From Macrothele yani (taxonomy: Eukaryota; Arthropoda; Arachnida; Araneae; Macrothelidae): a stretch of DNA of 64,000 nucleotides. Numbering within the stretch: the stretch's first letter is position 1; the number at the start of each line of letters is the position of its first letter. A program made the translations under genes and the position numbers. The DNA lies in the NCBI GenBank assembly GCA_039090855.1, contig CM077011.1, positions 30,037,001 through 30,101,000 of the forward strand. Reading direction: 5' to 3'. The notes below the pieces were generated by a model, which worked only from the letters and a program-made list of their open reading frames with translations, did no database searches and was not told the origin of the DNA. Below are positions 22,063-32,950 of this stretch, one piece after another.

Positions 22063-23254
22063 CACAGAGGAGTCACATTATGGTGACCACCAGCTAACAT
22101 CCAGAGTAACCGCCGTGTGCAGCGCGGACAGCAGCTAGACGGGCTGGGAGTAACTCAATAAGGTGCTGGAAGGTGTTAACAGGTATGTGGAACCATGCTG
22201 ACTGCAGTGCATCTGATAGCTGTTGGAGGGTGCGTGGTAGAGGATCCATAGAGCAAACAATACGATCGAGGTGGTTCCACAGATGCTCAATTGGGTTTTA
22301 GTCTGGGGAATTAGGCGACCAGGAAAGTACTTTAAAGTCTTCATCGTGCTCTTCCAACCACTCTCGGACACTTCTAGCTGTGTGACACGTCGCATTGTAG
22401 TGCTGGAAGATCCCCTCCGCCCCAGGGAAGACAATCAGCATGCATGGGTATACGTGGTTTGCAAGGATGGATTCATAACGAATTCGGTCCATAGTGCCTT
22501 TCTCAGGTACTAGTGGACCCAGAGAATGCCACGAAAACATTCCCCAGACCATAACGCTGCCCCCACCAGCTCTTGAAGAGTTTTGGTTCTTCGATGTTTC
22601 TCGCCTTATACGCCAACTTCCATCCGTTCGATGAAGCAGAAAACGTGACTCATCGAATAAGGCAATACTTTGCCAATCAGCGGAGGTTAAATTCCGATAT
22701 TACCGTGCAAATGTAAGCCTTTTCTGCCGATGCACCTTAGTTAGCATAGGTGCAGTAACCATCCGTCTGCATCGGAGCCCCACACGCAGCAGGGTTCACT
22801 GAACTGTCGTTTTAGACACACTTCTGGTAGCCCGATGGTTTATTCGGCCAGTGAGTTGCTCGACTGTAGCGTGTCGATCGGACCTCACGCACCTTCGAAG
22901 CCGACGTTCACCTCTCATATCACTGGCGCGTGTGCTCCGCAGTTTGCACGTCGCTTATTTGCAAAGGTGCCATTTCTCCATCACGATGCAGTTTAACCAC
23001 AGCAGCACGCGACACAAACTGCGCTGTTTCAGAAATATTCTACCCTTGTCCTGAAAGCCGATAGTCATCCCTTTTTGCAAATCTGATAAATCGCTCCTTT
23101 TATCCATGACAACAACGAGTGATATGTTTTCAGAATTCCTACAGCACAACTAATATACTCTCTAAGCCAGCTCACGACACGTGCCTTCTTTCATTGGCTA
23201 CACGCTGTTGACATCAAAAGTAGGAGGTGGTCACAATAATGTGACTCGACTGTG
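22063..23254 (-). mobile_element. Tc1-like transposon, full length
   Basis: Terminal repeats: CACAGAGGAGTCACATTATG at the left and, as complement, CACAGTCGAGTCACATTATT at the right, both continuing GTGACCACC. Length 1192 bp. It abuts the next Tc1 at about 23260. Confidence 0.93.
22094..23107 (-). pseudogene. Tc1-like transposase with lost catalytic Asp
   Basis: The start MDKRSDLSDLQKG is at 23107. The reading continues through several frame breaks: CVRSDRHATVEQLTGRIN, LLRVGLRCRRMVTAPML, FDESRFLLHRTDG (first Asp), SVMVWGMFSWHSLGPLVP, then GIFQHYNATCHT, where the second Asp is Tyr. SWSPNSPD is followed by a stop codon before NPIEHLW. The end is HGGYSGC. Length is normal for Tc1, but the lost Asp and the stop make it inactive. 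Confidence 0.92.
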
Positions 23255-23312
23255 TGTATAATAATGACACCTGTACTCAGCTCTGTCGATCAGTGTGATT
23301 CTTGTTCTTCAG

Positions 23313-24540
23313 ATGGGAAAGTAACGGACTTAAGCGAGTTTGACAAAGACGAAACTGTAGTCTTCAAACAACTGAGTCAGAGCATATCCGAGACAGCAAG
23401 GCTTGTGAGGTGTTCATGGTCAGCCATGATTAGTACCTTCAAAAAGTGGTCCGGTTCATCGATCCTAGAGGTGAGCGAAGGCTAACCTTTACGGTACGAC
23501 CCAATGGTGCAACTCGCCGGTAGTTTGAATGCTGGTGACGAGAGTAAGTTTGAATGCTGGTGACGAGAGTAACTTTGAATGCTGGGGACGAGAGTAACTT
23601 TGAATGCCGGTGACGAGAGTAAGTTTGAAAGCTGGTGACGAGAGTAAGTTTGAATGCTGGTGACGAGAGTAACTTTAAATGCCGGTGACGAGAGTAAGTT
23701 TGAAAGCTGGTGACGAGAGTAAGTTTGAATGCTGGTGACGAGAGTAAGTTTTAATGCTGGAGTCGAGAGAAAGTTTGAATGCTGGTGACGAGAGTAAGTT
23801 TGAATGCTGGTGACGAGAGTAAGTTTGAATGCTGGTGACGAGAGTAAGTTTGAATGCTGGTGACGAGAGTAAGTTTGAATGCTAGTGACGAGAGTAAGTT
23901 TGAATGCTGGTGACGAGAGAAAGTTTGAATGCTGGTGACGAGAGTAAGTTTGAATGCTGGTGACGATAGTAATGTGTCACAACAAACAATACATCAACCC
24001 CATTGAAAATGGGGCTGCATAGCCAGTGGCCACTCCGAATGCCTATGCTGACTTCGGTTCACCGTCGAAGGCGCGTACAATGGACATACGAGAGTCTAAA
24101 CTGGACCTTGAATGACTGGAAGAAAGTCATCTGGTCCGATGTATCTAGTTTCTTCTTGCACCATGTTGACGGCCGGATGCGTGTGCGTCGTTTAGCAGGG
24201 GAAGTGTTGGCTCCGAAATGCACCGTGGGACGAAAACAAGCCCATGGAGAAAGCGTTGGGCAATATTCCGCTGGGAAACCCTGGGTCCAGTCATTTATGT
24301 GCAGGAAACCATGAAGTATAATATCACCTCCAAAACATCGTTGCGGACCAGGTGCATCCTTTCATGGCAACGTTACTTCCCTTTAGTAGTGCTTTCCTGA
24401 AGCAGAATATTGCGCCATGTCACTCTGCCCGGATTTTGGTACCAGATACCACAGGGCACCTTTAGAAATCTTGTAATGTCGAGGTTTCGCCGGCTAAGAG
24501 CTGTTTTGACTGCACATGGAGAACCAACATCATATAACGC
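23313..24540 (+). pseudogene. Tc1-like transposase interrupted by its own repeated codons
   Basis: The start MGKVTDLSEFDKDETVVF leads into the HTH (SISETARLVRCSWSAMIST). After the array the reading resumes with SNVSQQTIHQ, LKMGLHSQWPLRMPMLTS, RRRRVQWTYESLNWTLNDW and VIWSDVSSFFLHHVDGRMR, in which the DES motif reads DVS but the first Asp remains. The second Asp region is degraded (QNIAPCHSARI). Most of the C-terminal part is deleted, but the end RFRRLRAVLTAHGEPTSY remains. It is inactive. Confidence 0.88.
23521..23972 (+). repeat. 25-bp minisatellite, about 18 copies, from transposase codons
   Basis: The unit is AGTTTGAATGCTGGTGACGA plus GAGTA. The same bases at the array edges encode SLNAGDES, matching the conserved Tc1 segment FNAG-D, which lies just before the VSQQT part. 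Unit variants include GCCGGTGACG and AAAGCTGGTG, and one block (…CCGG…AAAG…) occurs twice. Confidence 0.95.
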
Positions 24541-24572
24541 AGCTGGTCAGAATGTTTTGGCTGTTCAGTGTA

Positions 24573-25367
24573 TATATTAGCATTTACATGAATTTCTTAG
24601 CTTTACCCTAAAACATCTTTCACCATAATGGAATAATTTTTCTTTCTTGTTATTGCAAGTTTATGTATGTAGCTGTCAAACGCGTTTCCTTTTTTTTTTT
24701 TTTTTTTTTTTTTTTTGTAGGTTTTCTTTTTAAAACATATGTTTAAAGTCAGTCATTGCAAATACAAAACACACGTATATACGTATCTCTTCATTTTAGT
24801 CTGTTACACGTTTTGCAGATGTGTTTCTGAATCATTTCAGCATGCACAAGATTTATGAAAATGTTAACGTCTTCTGTATCTGCACTCCATTTTAACAGTT
24901 AGTTGATTTTACTTTGTTTGGGGAAGCATGTATAACATGAGAGATAAAAATAAAACAGCACAAAAACAAAATAACCGTGTGTAGTTGATGGCGTAAGTTA
25001 AAACTAAGAAATTATTTTCAACGGTAACTATGTTCATAATCGACAGATTCTTGAAATCATTTATAGCTATTTATTCTTGAATAATCACACTACTACTAAA
25101 ACGCTAATGTAAGTTCACTGATAATACTAAACATAGAATGAATGAGTTATTGATCAACAACGACGCCGCACTTTAAGTTATTGCGTATTTTCACTTTCTA
25201 TTTAGTCTGTTTTAAACAGTCTTACCGTGAATTGTTATCCATTTGGCACTTAACACAAAACAGTTTATATTCCATCAAGAATCCTTTTAGGGGATGATAA
25301 TACATGTACTCTTTTAGAGCACTTTTTGTAAGAACAACAAACAGCGAGTTCCCACACATTACTGCGG
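24573..25367. other. Unassigned AT-rich sequence
   Basis: No gene recognised. A T run of about 26 lies at 24691-24716. Confidence 0.5.
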
Positions 25368-25556
25368 TAGAAAGGGGAGGAAGACGCCCTTATTTATTAC
25401 CGGGGGCAGTATCCGTGGCCTGAAGGCTTAACGTGCCCATCCAACGGACGGCGGATATTTAGTGGTTTTCGAGCGTTCGTACCTGCCTGTGATCGAACCA
25501 GAGGTCTTCCCCGTGGCAGTTCCGAACGTTGACCACTAGGCCATCCGCGGCCCAAG
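25368..25556 (-). repeat. SINE family B
   Basis: The minus strand has GGCCTAGTGGTCAACGTTCG, GACCTCTGGTTCGATCACAG and the body phrase TTAAGCCTTCAGGCC, in the same order as the other family B copies. The end with GGAAGCTAGG is missing. Confidence 0.85.
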
Positions 25557-26709
25557 CTCAAGAATTTGTTGTCATCATTCTCTTTTTTTTTTTTTTTTGT
25601 TAATTTACCGCAAGTTTCAAACAAAATGAAAAGGTTAAAATAACTTTAGGTTTGACACTGCTATGAAAAATAAAAAAAAAAAACGGGCAAATAATACCCG
25701 AGAATCCAGTATTATCCTTCTTGCTCTCATTCCTTTTAACAAAAATAAATAAATAAATAAATAAATAAATACAAAAATCTGTCGGTAAACAATTCAAAGC
25801 CTTTTCGGTGTTCTGATATATTTCTAATCATTTATTTTTTTCATCACAACTCCGTGTCTGCAGTAGAGCAGGAAATACGTCATATTTTTGATAGCAATCT
25901 TTGCAAACACCAGCGGAATTGTGTGGATACATGCGTTCCTTGAAACGGTAAGGAAGAAAGGATAAATATATTTCCTTAGAAAATGAACCAGGATTTACTA
26001 AGGAAATCAAGACTGACCAGGTGTGGTGTTTCCGCCATGCTTTGGGTGCAGCCGATTAGGGTGGGTCACCGAGGTCAAGCGGTGCGATCCTTTACCTCGT
26101 CGGTGGCGGCTTAATGATAACCTTGGACATGACCACATGAATTTTTGCTTCGAAAACACACAATTCCGCAGCCTACCTAAGTTGTTTTGCCATTGCCTGC
26201 ACTCTTTTACTATTTGCGGTTTTTTGAAATCTCCACTAACACTTAGTATTTTTCGTATTTTTTACCCAAAATTGCAGGTCCTCAGCCTAAAAGCTGTAAC
26301 TAACATCTCAAAGCTGCGGTGCAACAATGAATGTCCGTGGGAAGAAAAACTGTTTAGAAGAATGCGAAGAAAGATGAATGCTATGGAAAATAAAAAAGAA
26401 AAAAAAGTCTTGTTTTTTTTTAAAGATAGTGCCAGTTAACGAAGATTAACCTTCTTTCTTTTAAAAGCTATTTTGGATTACATAGATTAAGCAGCTAGAT
26501 CACTGTAATTACTAGAAAGTAACACCATGATTATTTTTGGGGTAGTGCAGTTTCTTTTCTCTCTTTTTCTAAACCAAAAACTTTTCTGTGGGAATAAAAA
26601 ATAAATATTACTGCAAACACAATACATATAAATTTTTTATATTTGTTCTTTTGCTAAAACATACGAATTTAAGAAAACAGCCTAGTCAAATACCACAGCT
26701 CAAGACAAG

Positions 26710-26715
<6 letters not shown>
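25557..26715. other. Unassigned sequence with simple repeats
   Basis: A T run lies at 25583-25598 and an (AAAT)n tract at 25741-25771. An open frame of 138 codons on the plus strand (26023-26439) has no family signature and ends in low-complexity Lys/Phe, so I do not call it a gene. Confidence 0.5.
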
Positions 26716-26746
<31 letters not shown>

Positions 26747-26955
26747 ATTGGGTGTTTAAAGACCACCGTGAGCAATTCAATGGGCTATGAGCACTCGCCC
26801 GTCCCTACTTTAGGGCCACTGGTTACAGGGAAGGGAGAGAGCCAGTGCCGTAAAACAAACACAACATCTATGTCTCACCGGTATTTGAACCCGGACCCAT
26901 CTCGGAAAAATGTTCATAAACCAGCGCTTAGATCGTTGAGCCACCGGGACGGCAA
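26716..26955 (-). repeat. SINE family A
   Basis: The T run at 26716-26745 is followed by GATTGGGTGTTTAAAGACCA and the body. The head on the minus strand is degraded (GCCGTCCCGGTGGCTCAACG). The B-box region reads GGGTTCAAATACCGG. I see no clear target duplication. Confidence 0.9.
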
Positions 26956-27283
26956 ATGAACCCTTTCCCAATAAAGCACCCAAAATTTTATTAAAAAAAA
27001 TCAAAAAAAAAATCGGGGGTTTCAACTTAAATGCAACAAATTCTGGCAAAAGGATTAAACTGCTGGCAATTATCAAAATGAAATGAATTTTACGAAGAAA
27101 TCGTCATTTAATACAACGGTACATCAAGTTCTGCCAAGGGATTTAATACGAAAATCGGTAGATATCAAAATTTACAGAATTTACCAAGGGATTAAACTCC
27201 GAATTGTTAATAAAGTAAATTTGCTTGTTATCACATTGATACGCCAAATATATCACATTTTACTCCGATTGTTAGCAGTGTAC
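26956..27283. other. Unassigned sequence
   Basis: AT-rich with phrases such as GGGATTAAAC and TATCACATT repeated loosely. No gene recognised. Confidence 0.4.
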
Positions 27284-27446
27284 CTATGCTTGATATCACA
27301 TTGATGAGGAAATAAATCGGCGTATAAAACTGAGAGAGAGAGAGAGAGAGAGAGAAAGATTTAAATTGCATTGTGTTTCTTCCAAAAGCTCTCCTGCCAA
27401 GTTTTATACGCCGATTTATTTCCTCATCAGTGTGATATCAAGCAAA
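27284..27446. repeat. Inverted repeat made of RTE sequence around a (GA)n loop
   Basis: Bases 27284-27329 (TGCTTGATATCACATTGATG to GTATAAAACT) are the near-perfect complement of 27401-27446. The loop holds a (GA)n tract and a stretch matching the complement of RTE sequence near 35430-35460. Both arms correspond to RTE positions near 35393. Confidence 0.8.
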
Positions 27447-27985
27447 GGTCACAATGATGAGGAAATTAGTTGGCGTATAAAATTTGGCTGGAGAACTTTT
27501 GGGAGAAACAGTACATTTTTCAAGAGCAATATGCCATTATGTCTTGAAAGGCAAGTGTTTAATCAATGCATCCTTCCAGTTCTTGCATATAGAAGATAGA
27601 CATGGACCTTAACTACAAAAAGACATACAAAGACTGCAGACAACTGAAAGAAGCACTGGTGTAATCAGGAAGTATAAGAGGAGGAACTCGTGGATAAGGA
27701 AAATGACAAGACTGGAGGTCATTTTGATTAAATTTAAATGCCCGAAATGACAATGGGCTAAAAATTTTGCCAGAAGAACAGATGACCGATGGACAACCGA
27801 AATTTTAGACTGGATGCCAAGTGGCAGAAAAAGACCACATAAGAGATGGATGGATGAAATTCAAAAACATGCCGGAGTAACATGGAGGATAGTGATTTAA
27901 GACAAGCAGTTGTGGAGGAAACTTGGGGAGACCTTCATTCAGCAGTGCATTGATAATAGTTGGGAATGATAATGAATGATGTACA
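27447..27985 (+). pseudogene. RTE-clade LINE, 3'-end relic
   Basis: The sequence follows the C-terminal coding part of the RTE at 35390-35955, with many stops and indels. Matching phrases include AAGAGCAATATGCCATTATG, AATGCATCCTTCCAGT and GGAAACTTGGGGAGACCTTC. It ends in GATAATGAATGATG, a decayed GAT-type 3' tail. Confidence 0.92.
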
Positions 27986-28012
27986 AATATACAGTGTATA
28001 TATATATATATA

Positions 28013-29231
28013 TACAGGGGTTGGACAGAATAATGTGAACACCGCGCTCAGAGATTTGACTTTTAATGCAGCTGCGTACGTCGCAATACGCAAAGGTATC
28101 CACCACTTTTTGGTTGTAATAGCTTTGTTTAGAACCTCAAGTTCCTGTTTAAGTGCATTTAAAGTGTCTTGTTGCAAAATTTCTTTCAGGGTGACGACGA
28201 AATGAGCGACCTAACGGACTTCGAAAGAGAGCTAATTGTTGGTGGCCGGATACTTGGTGACTCCGTGACAACAGTCCCCAGGGTAGTGGGGGCTATCGAG
28301 AGCTACAGTGTCTAAGGTAATAACAGCATACCGTGTTCGTGGCAAAACCTCGTCTGCGAAACACAAGAGTGGCCGGAAAACGACCTTGACTGTTAGAGAC
28401 AGAAGAGCATTAAAGAGGATTATTACCCGTAATAAGAAGACCAAGGCACTGAAAATTAGTGCCGAGTTCAATCTGTGTTTCCAGACCCCAGTATCAAGGA
28501 AAACAGTGCTCAGGGAACTGCATAAGCAAGATATTCATGACTGAGCTGCTATTGCAAAACCTCTGGTGACCCGGATGAATGCACAACGGCGACGGCAGTG
28601 TTTCCAGGAGCATACAACGTGGACTGCCGATGCATGGCAGTGTGTAATGTGTTCGGATGAATCCACATTCACACTATTCCTCACCGCAGGACGTGTTTAT
28701 ATGTGGAGAACACTGTCAGAAGCGTACAACCTAGATTGTCTGCTCCCAAAAGTGCAGCATGGTGGTGGTTCTGTCATGCTCTGGGCAGTCATATCCTGGT
28801 TTTCAGCAGGTCCCCTGATCACTTTGGTAGAACGCATGACTGACAGAAACCATTTTGGCCGATCAAGTTCATCCAATAGCTCAGGCATTGTGTCCTGCAG
28901 GCGATGACATCTGTCAAGATGTTAACGCCCCAATTCACAGAGCTCGAAATGTTTAGTCATGGTTTGAGGAACATAAGGACGAACTTTCACACCTCCCATG
29001 GCCTCCCCAATCACCAGACTTAAACATCATCGAGCCATTGTGGTCTGTGTTGGAAAGCAGAGTAAGATCCCGTTATCCTCCTCCTGCATCTCTCAAGGAC
29101 CTGGATCAGTTTCTGCACGAAGAATAGTGTGAGATCCAACTAATCATCCAGGATTTGTATCTGTGCATTCCAAGGAGGATTCAGGAGGTTTTGAATGCCA
29201 AAGGTGGTCCCACACCTTATTAGGTACGTAA
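28013..29231 (+). pseudogene. Tc1-like element with frameshifted transposase
   Basis: The left end is TA followed by CAGGGGTTGGACAGAATAAT. The start at 28202 gives MSDLTDFERELIVGGRILG. Other frames hold KTTLTVRDRRALKRIITR, SRKTVLRELHKQ, CSDESTFTLF (first Asp) and QHGGGSVMLWAVISWF. The second Asp region reads DVNAPIHRAR (one frame) and the Glu region is near SPDLNIIEPLWSVL. The end is near HTLLGT with a stop at 29229. At least four frame changes are needed, so it is dead. Confidence 0.88.
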
Positions 29232-29665
29232 AACCTTCTAACGGGAAGGAGCGATGTAGTAGATGGTCACAAGCTTCCTCATCCTTAGCTGGAACTAGAT
29301 ATTGCGTGGAGTACTTACTTCAGAGGTGACGTACATTTCAAAACGGCAAGTTGCAACTATAAGCCTTTGTCGGTGTAGTTCAAACTCTAGAATATCCGTC
29401 TCTGGAGAAGGGTGATGTGAGTCGAATCCCATCACCGGCAAATTTGGTCTTATACGCTATAACTGCGCTTCCTAACTTGCTAACTTTTCATCAAAAATAT
29501 CCCTCTCTTTTTAGATATAGAGATAGGGAGAGAAAGAGAGGTATTTTCAGAATGAGAAGTTAGCATGTTAGCAGTGCAACACCCAGTTCCAACTTCGGCT
29601 GCTTCCCGAGAAAGTCTGTGATCGTCCACTGCATCTCTCCTTCCCGTTATAAGTCTTCTTTGCTT
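29232..29665. mobile_element. Foldback / MITE-like inverted repeat, about 430 bp
   Basis: The outer arms CTTCTAACGGGAAGGAGCGA (29234 on) and the complement of 29578-29665 align over about 75 bases. An inner hairpin at 29474-29573 pairs CTAACTTGCTAACTTTTCAT with GTTAGCATGTTAGC and its flanks. The element starts directly after the Tc1 end. Nothing is encoded. Confidence 0.65.
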
Positions 29666-29837
29666 TCTTCAGATGCCTGAAGAAGTAAGAACAGTAGTTC
29701 CTGTTTTATTCTTCAATCAAAGTTTTAAGTAAGACATAGAAAATAAAATAAAATAATTTCTTTTCTACTCTTTGGTATTTCGGTGTTCATGCAAAATATT
29801 TTGATTCTTACGACAATCCAAAAGTTTAAGAAGAATC

Positions 29838-31128
29838 TATTGGGTTGTCGGAAAAGTCATGACGTATTTTGGAACCCGATGGCGGTTGGGTGGTTTTGGA
29901 AGTACTAGAAGCATGCGCATCTCTGTTATTGCTATGGCATTCAACAGGTACCAGTTCTAGCTGCAGTCTAAAAGGAACAGTGAGCGATTTGGTTGATTTG
30001 CGGAGATTTGACATCAAGTTGAAGATGGAAGACCAAATTATGCATTTTCGCCATATTTTACTGTTTTACTTCCGTAAAGGGAAGAACGCGAGTCAACTTG
30101 TGAAAAGTTGCGTAAAGTGTACGGTGATAAGGCTCTACAAGAACGTCAGTGCCAGCGGTGGTTCGCAAAATTCCGTGCTGGTGATTTTGACCTCAACGAT
30201 GCTCCTCGGTCCGGGAGGCCCACCGTGGTTGATGACGACCAAATCAAGGCATTGATCGAGTCAAACCCACGTTACACGACACGAGAGATTGCAGACACAT
30301 TGCACATCCATCATTCAAGCGTTCACGACCACCTGAAGAAGCTGGGATGCGTGAGCAAGCTCGATGTGTGGGTTCCTCATGAACTCAAAGAAGCTCAATT
30401 GACGGCGCGTATAAACATCTGCGATGTGCTCCTTAAACGTGAGGAAAACGGTCCTTTTTGAAGCGACTGATAACTGGTGACGAAAAGTGGATTGTGTACA
30501 ACAATGTGCTGCGCAAACGGTCTCGGTCCCGACGTGCTGCTTCGCTTCAAACGGCATCCAAAGCAGACATTCATCAGCGGAAGGTTCTGGTCTCAGTGTG
30601 GTGGGATTTTGAAGGTGTCGTGTTTCTCGAGCTCCTACCACGGAACCAAATAATCAATTCAAATGTGTACTGTCGGCAATTGGACAGTTTGAACGAATCC
30701 ATCGTCCAGAAACTTCCAGAGCTCGTTCATCGTAAAGGTGTTGCGTTCCATCACGACAACGCGAGACCACACACAAGTTTGATTACCAGCCAAAAGTTAT
30801 TAGAGCTTGGGTGGGATGGGTTGCCACACCGAGCATACTCGCCTGACCTTGCGCCGTCAGACTTCCACTTGTTTCCCTCTCTTCAACAGTTCTTGCGTGG
30901 TATAACGTTCAATTCAGATGAGGCTGTAAATCAGCCCCTTGTATAGTTTTTCGCCACGAAAGACAGGTCTTTCTATGAACGAGACATTCTGCAGCTCACT
31001 GAAAGATGGCAAAAGGTTATGGAACAAAACGGGCATTATATCATTGATTGATCTTTGTTCTTTCTATCAATAAATGACCTTTGCAAAACATGGCTAAAAT
31101 ACGTCATGACTTTTCCGACAACCCAATA
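29838..31128 (+). mobile_element. mariner transposon, full length
   Basis: TA-flanked, with terminal inverted repeats of about 30 bp: TTGGGTTGTCGGAAAAGTCA at the left and its exact complement at the right, both continuing TGACGTATTTT. The element is 1287 bp, the normal size for mariner. Confidence 0.97.
30025..31051 (+). pseudogene. mariner DD34D transposase, all three Asp kept, frameshifted
   Basis: The start MEDQIMHFRHILLFYF shifts frame near 30105 into KVYGDKALQERQCQRWFAKF, SGRPTVVDDDQIKALIE, the second HTH (TTREIADTLHIHHSSVHDHL) and WVPHELKEAQ. A shift near 30455 leads into RLITGDEKWIVY (first Asp), AFHHDNARPHT (second Asp) and AYSPDLAPSDFHLF (third Asp). A stop follows NQPLV at about 30943; the end QNGHYIID is at 31051. 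It is the best preserved mariner here but needs at least three repairs to be read. Confidence 0.95.
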
Positions 31129-31417
31129 ATACGCTGCTCCGATTTTAGTGTTCTACCATATTGCTTTAGATAGTGAAGACCGTACTTCAATTCTTATAAA
31201 AAATCACAACAGAGCATTTATACTTCATCAGTAAGCCTCAAATTCGTTCGTGGGCGTAGACTTCTGCTTGTAAATTTTCAATCACTCAGAGTCAGTTGTA
31301 ACTTTTGAGCAATTTAAAATTAAAAAAACCTTTACACATCAGCAGGGAAAAACACTAAAACTAAATACAGATTTTCATTCAGTTCGGCATGAAATCTTAC
31401 AGAACAGCAGATGTAAC
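31129..31417. other. Unassigned sequence
   Basis: No gene or repeat family recognised. Confidence 0.4.
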
Positions 31418-31535
31418 CCAGGTAGCAGAACCTTGCAATTTAATGTAGGCCCAACACTGAGCCACCGCCTTCTATTCCTAAAAGTCGGTGGCTCAGTGTT
31501 GGGCCTACGTTAGATTGCAAGGCTGAGCTACCTGG
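31418..31535. repeat. 118-bp near-perfect hairpin
   Basis: The left arm (CCAGGTAGCAGAACCTTGCA to GAGCCACCGC) and right arm pair over about 51 positions with about five mismatches and a 16-base loop. A central block of 23 bases starting GTAGGCCCAACACTGAGCCA is perfectly paired. This could be a small hairpin MITE; a miRNA-like precursor is an alternative. Confidence 0.8.
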
Positions 31536-31842
31536 CAATTATTTTTTTGTAAAGCACGCAGATTAATGAAGTTCGCGAGTTTTTTTTTATGAGGATTGAT
31601 TTCAAAAATTTTGGTGAAAGAAGAAAGTGAATTATATTTTACTGAATGAAGTTAAGCAGAAATTTTGACATCTATCTTAAGATTGAAAACAGTAAGCATT
31701 TTAATTTTCATGCTAAGATGCTGAAATATCTATAATACAGTAGTACGTGAATTTTGATAATTCGTAATGTGTACTTAAAACGATAATGTTTTGCTTATGT
31801 AATGATACTTATCTGAACAAGACTTCATTTTCTTTTTCTTCT

Positions 31843-31910
31843 TAGGAATACGGTGAATACAAGCTTTGGAGAAAATGGAGCGTCAAGGACAATCGGTATC
31901 GGAATGAATG
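31843..31910 (+). CDS. Candidate terminal exon of an unknown host gene
   Basis: A strong splice acceptor (TTTTCTTTTTCTTCTTAG) ends at about 31845. The frame after it reads EYGEYKLWRKWSVKDNRYRN then Glu and a stop. The composition, rich in Trp, Tyr and Lys, looks more like protein than the surrounding AT-rich DNA. I do not recognise the family, no upstream exon is visible, and the match may be chance. Confidence 0.18.
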
Positions 31911-32741
31911 ATGCGTCTCCGAATGCATTTGGTGGTGACACTTGAAGACAAATTTCTTCAGTTTCAAGAAACTTTTGGACTGAAACTCGAATACTTCTAC
32001 ACTTAATGTTATCTGCACTGGAAATTCAAGATATGGGTCTATTACAAAAAGTCTCCCGTCCAGCAAAATGTTTCTACAGATCGCTTTTTGACTGTGAAGT
32101 TCCGACACTAGTTTTGAATTCAGGATAAATCATGTGTGTTACGTTTTATCTTCTGTTCCATAGAACTCCAGATGAGATTAACCCTAAGTTAGGGATGACT
32201 GGATACCCTGGCCTAGGATCCACATTGTGGTAGTAGAAAATAAATGAAGAAGAAGAATCCTGCTATAGATGAGTCCTTAATGAGTCCTCCAGTGTTCCAA
32301 CTACTGTCACGTACCTGAAAACAGAAAATTGTGTAAATTTAACATGTATTAAATTAGTGCTTTTCATGAATACAAAATATGTGTAGCATTCACTCTTTCA
32401 TTTGCATAAATAAGTACATCTCTTTGACAATCTGCCGCTTGGATTAATCTCGCTTTGTAGCATCACGAGACCATTTTACCACATTACATGATAAATTTTG
32501 TAAGACATTTTGCAACTCTCACATTTCTATTTTAATATCAAACTTGCTTTTCATCATCGCAAGGCCAGCGCGAAAAAAATTCGTTGAATTCATTTAATAC
32601 GGTTGTAGGTTATTTTCTGTAGTACAGAACACAAAACTGAATTCTAAAATTCCAGTAAAGATAAGAAAGAATGGATAAATGCATAATTCAGAGTCCAGTG
32701 CAATCTTTTCACGTTTTAAGAACGGATGATGTTATTTCAGC
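31911..32741. other. Unassigned sequence
   Basis: No gene recognised. The phrase ACCCTAAGTTAGGGATGACT near 32180 resembles a scrap of SINE body. Confidence 0.4.
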
Positions 32742-32950
32742 CGTCTGCGTGGCTGAGTGGTAAAAGGCTTACGTTTCTAGCTAGTCGTCCAAACTGGAAC
32801 CGGGTCCGATTGCCGGGTAAGCCGTGGATGGTGTCTGCCTTAAGGTGCAGATCTTTCCCTTCCATGGAACCAGTGGCTCCAAGTTAGGGACGGGCGACTA
32901 CTTATGTAGCCCCTTACAATTACTTATCGTTGTCTTTAAACCCTGATTAA
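32742..32950 (+). repeat. Diverged tRNA-derived SINE related to family A
   Basis: The head GCGTGGCTGAGTGGTAAAAG and a B-box-like ACCGGGTCCGATTGCC precede the family A body phrases CCATGGAACCAGTGGCTCC and GTTAGGGACGGGCGACTAC, then a GTCTTTAAACCCTGATTAAA end. Confidence 0.75.

Larger units (their letters stand above)
23260..24572 (+). mobile_element. Tc1-like transposon carrying a 25-bp array
   Basis: The right end reads AGAATGTTTTGGCTGTTCAG and closes with TGTA at 24569-24572. The left end is decayed and not clearly paired. About 450 bases of tandem repeat lie between the N-terminal and central parts of the transposase. Confidence 0.8.

Noticed and set aside
26023..26439. 138-codon frame as a host gene
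   Set aside because: No family motif, no splice or start context that I trust, and a low-complexity end.
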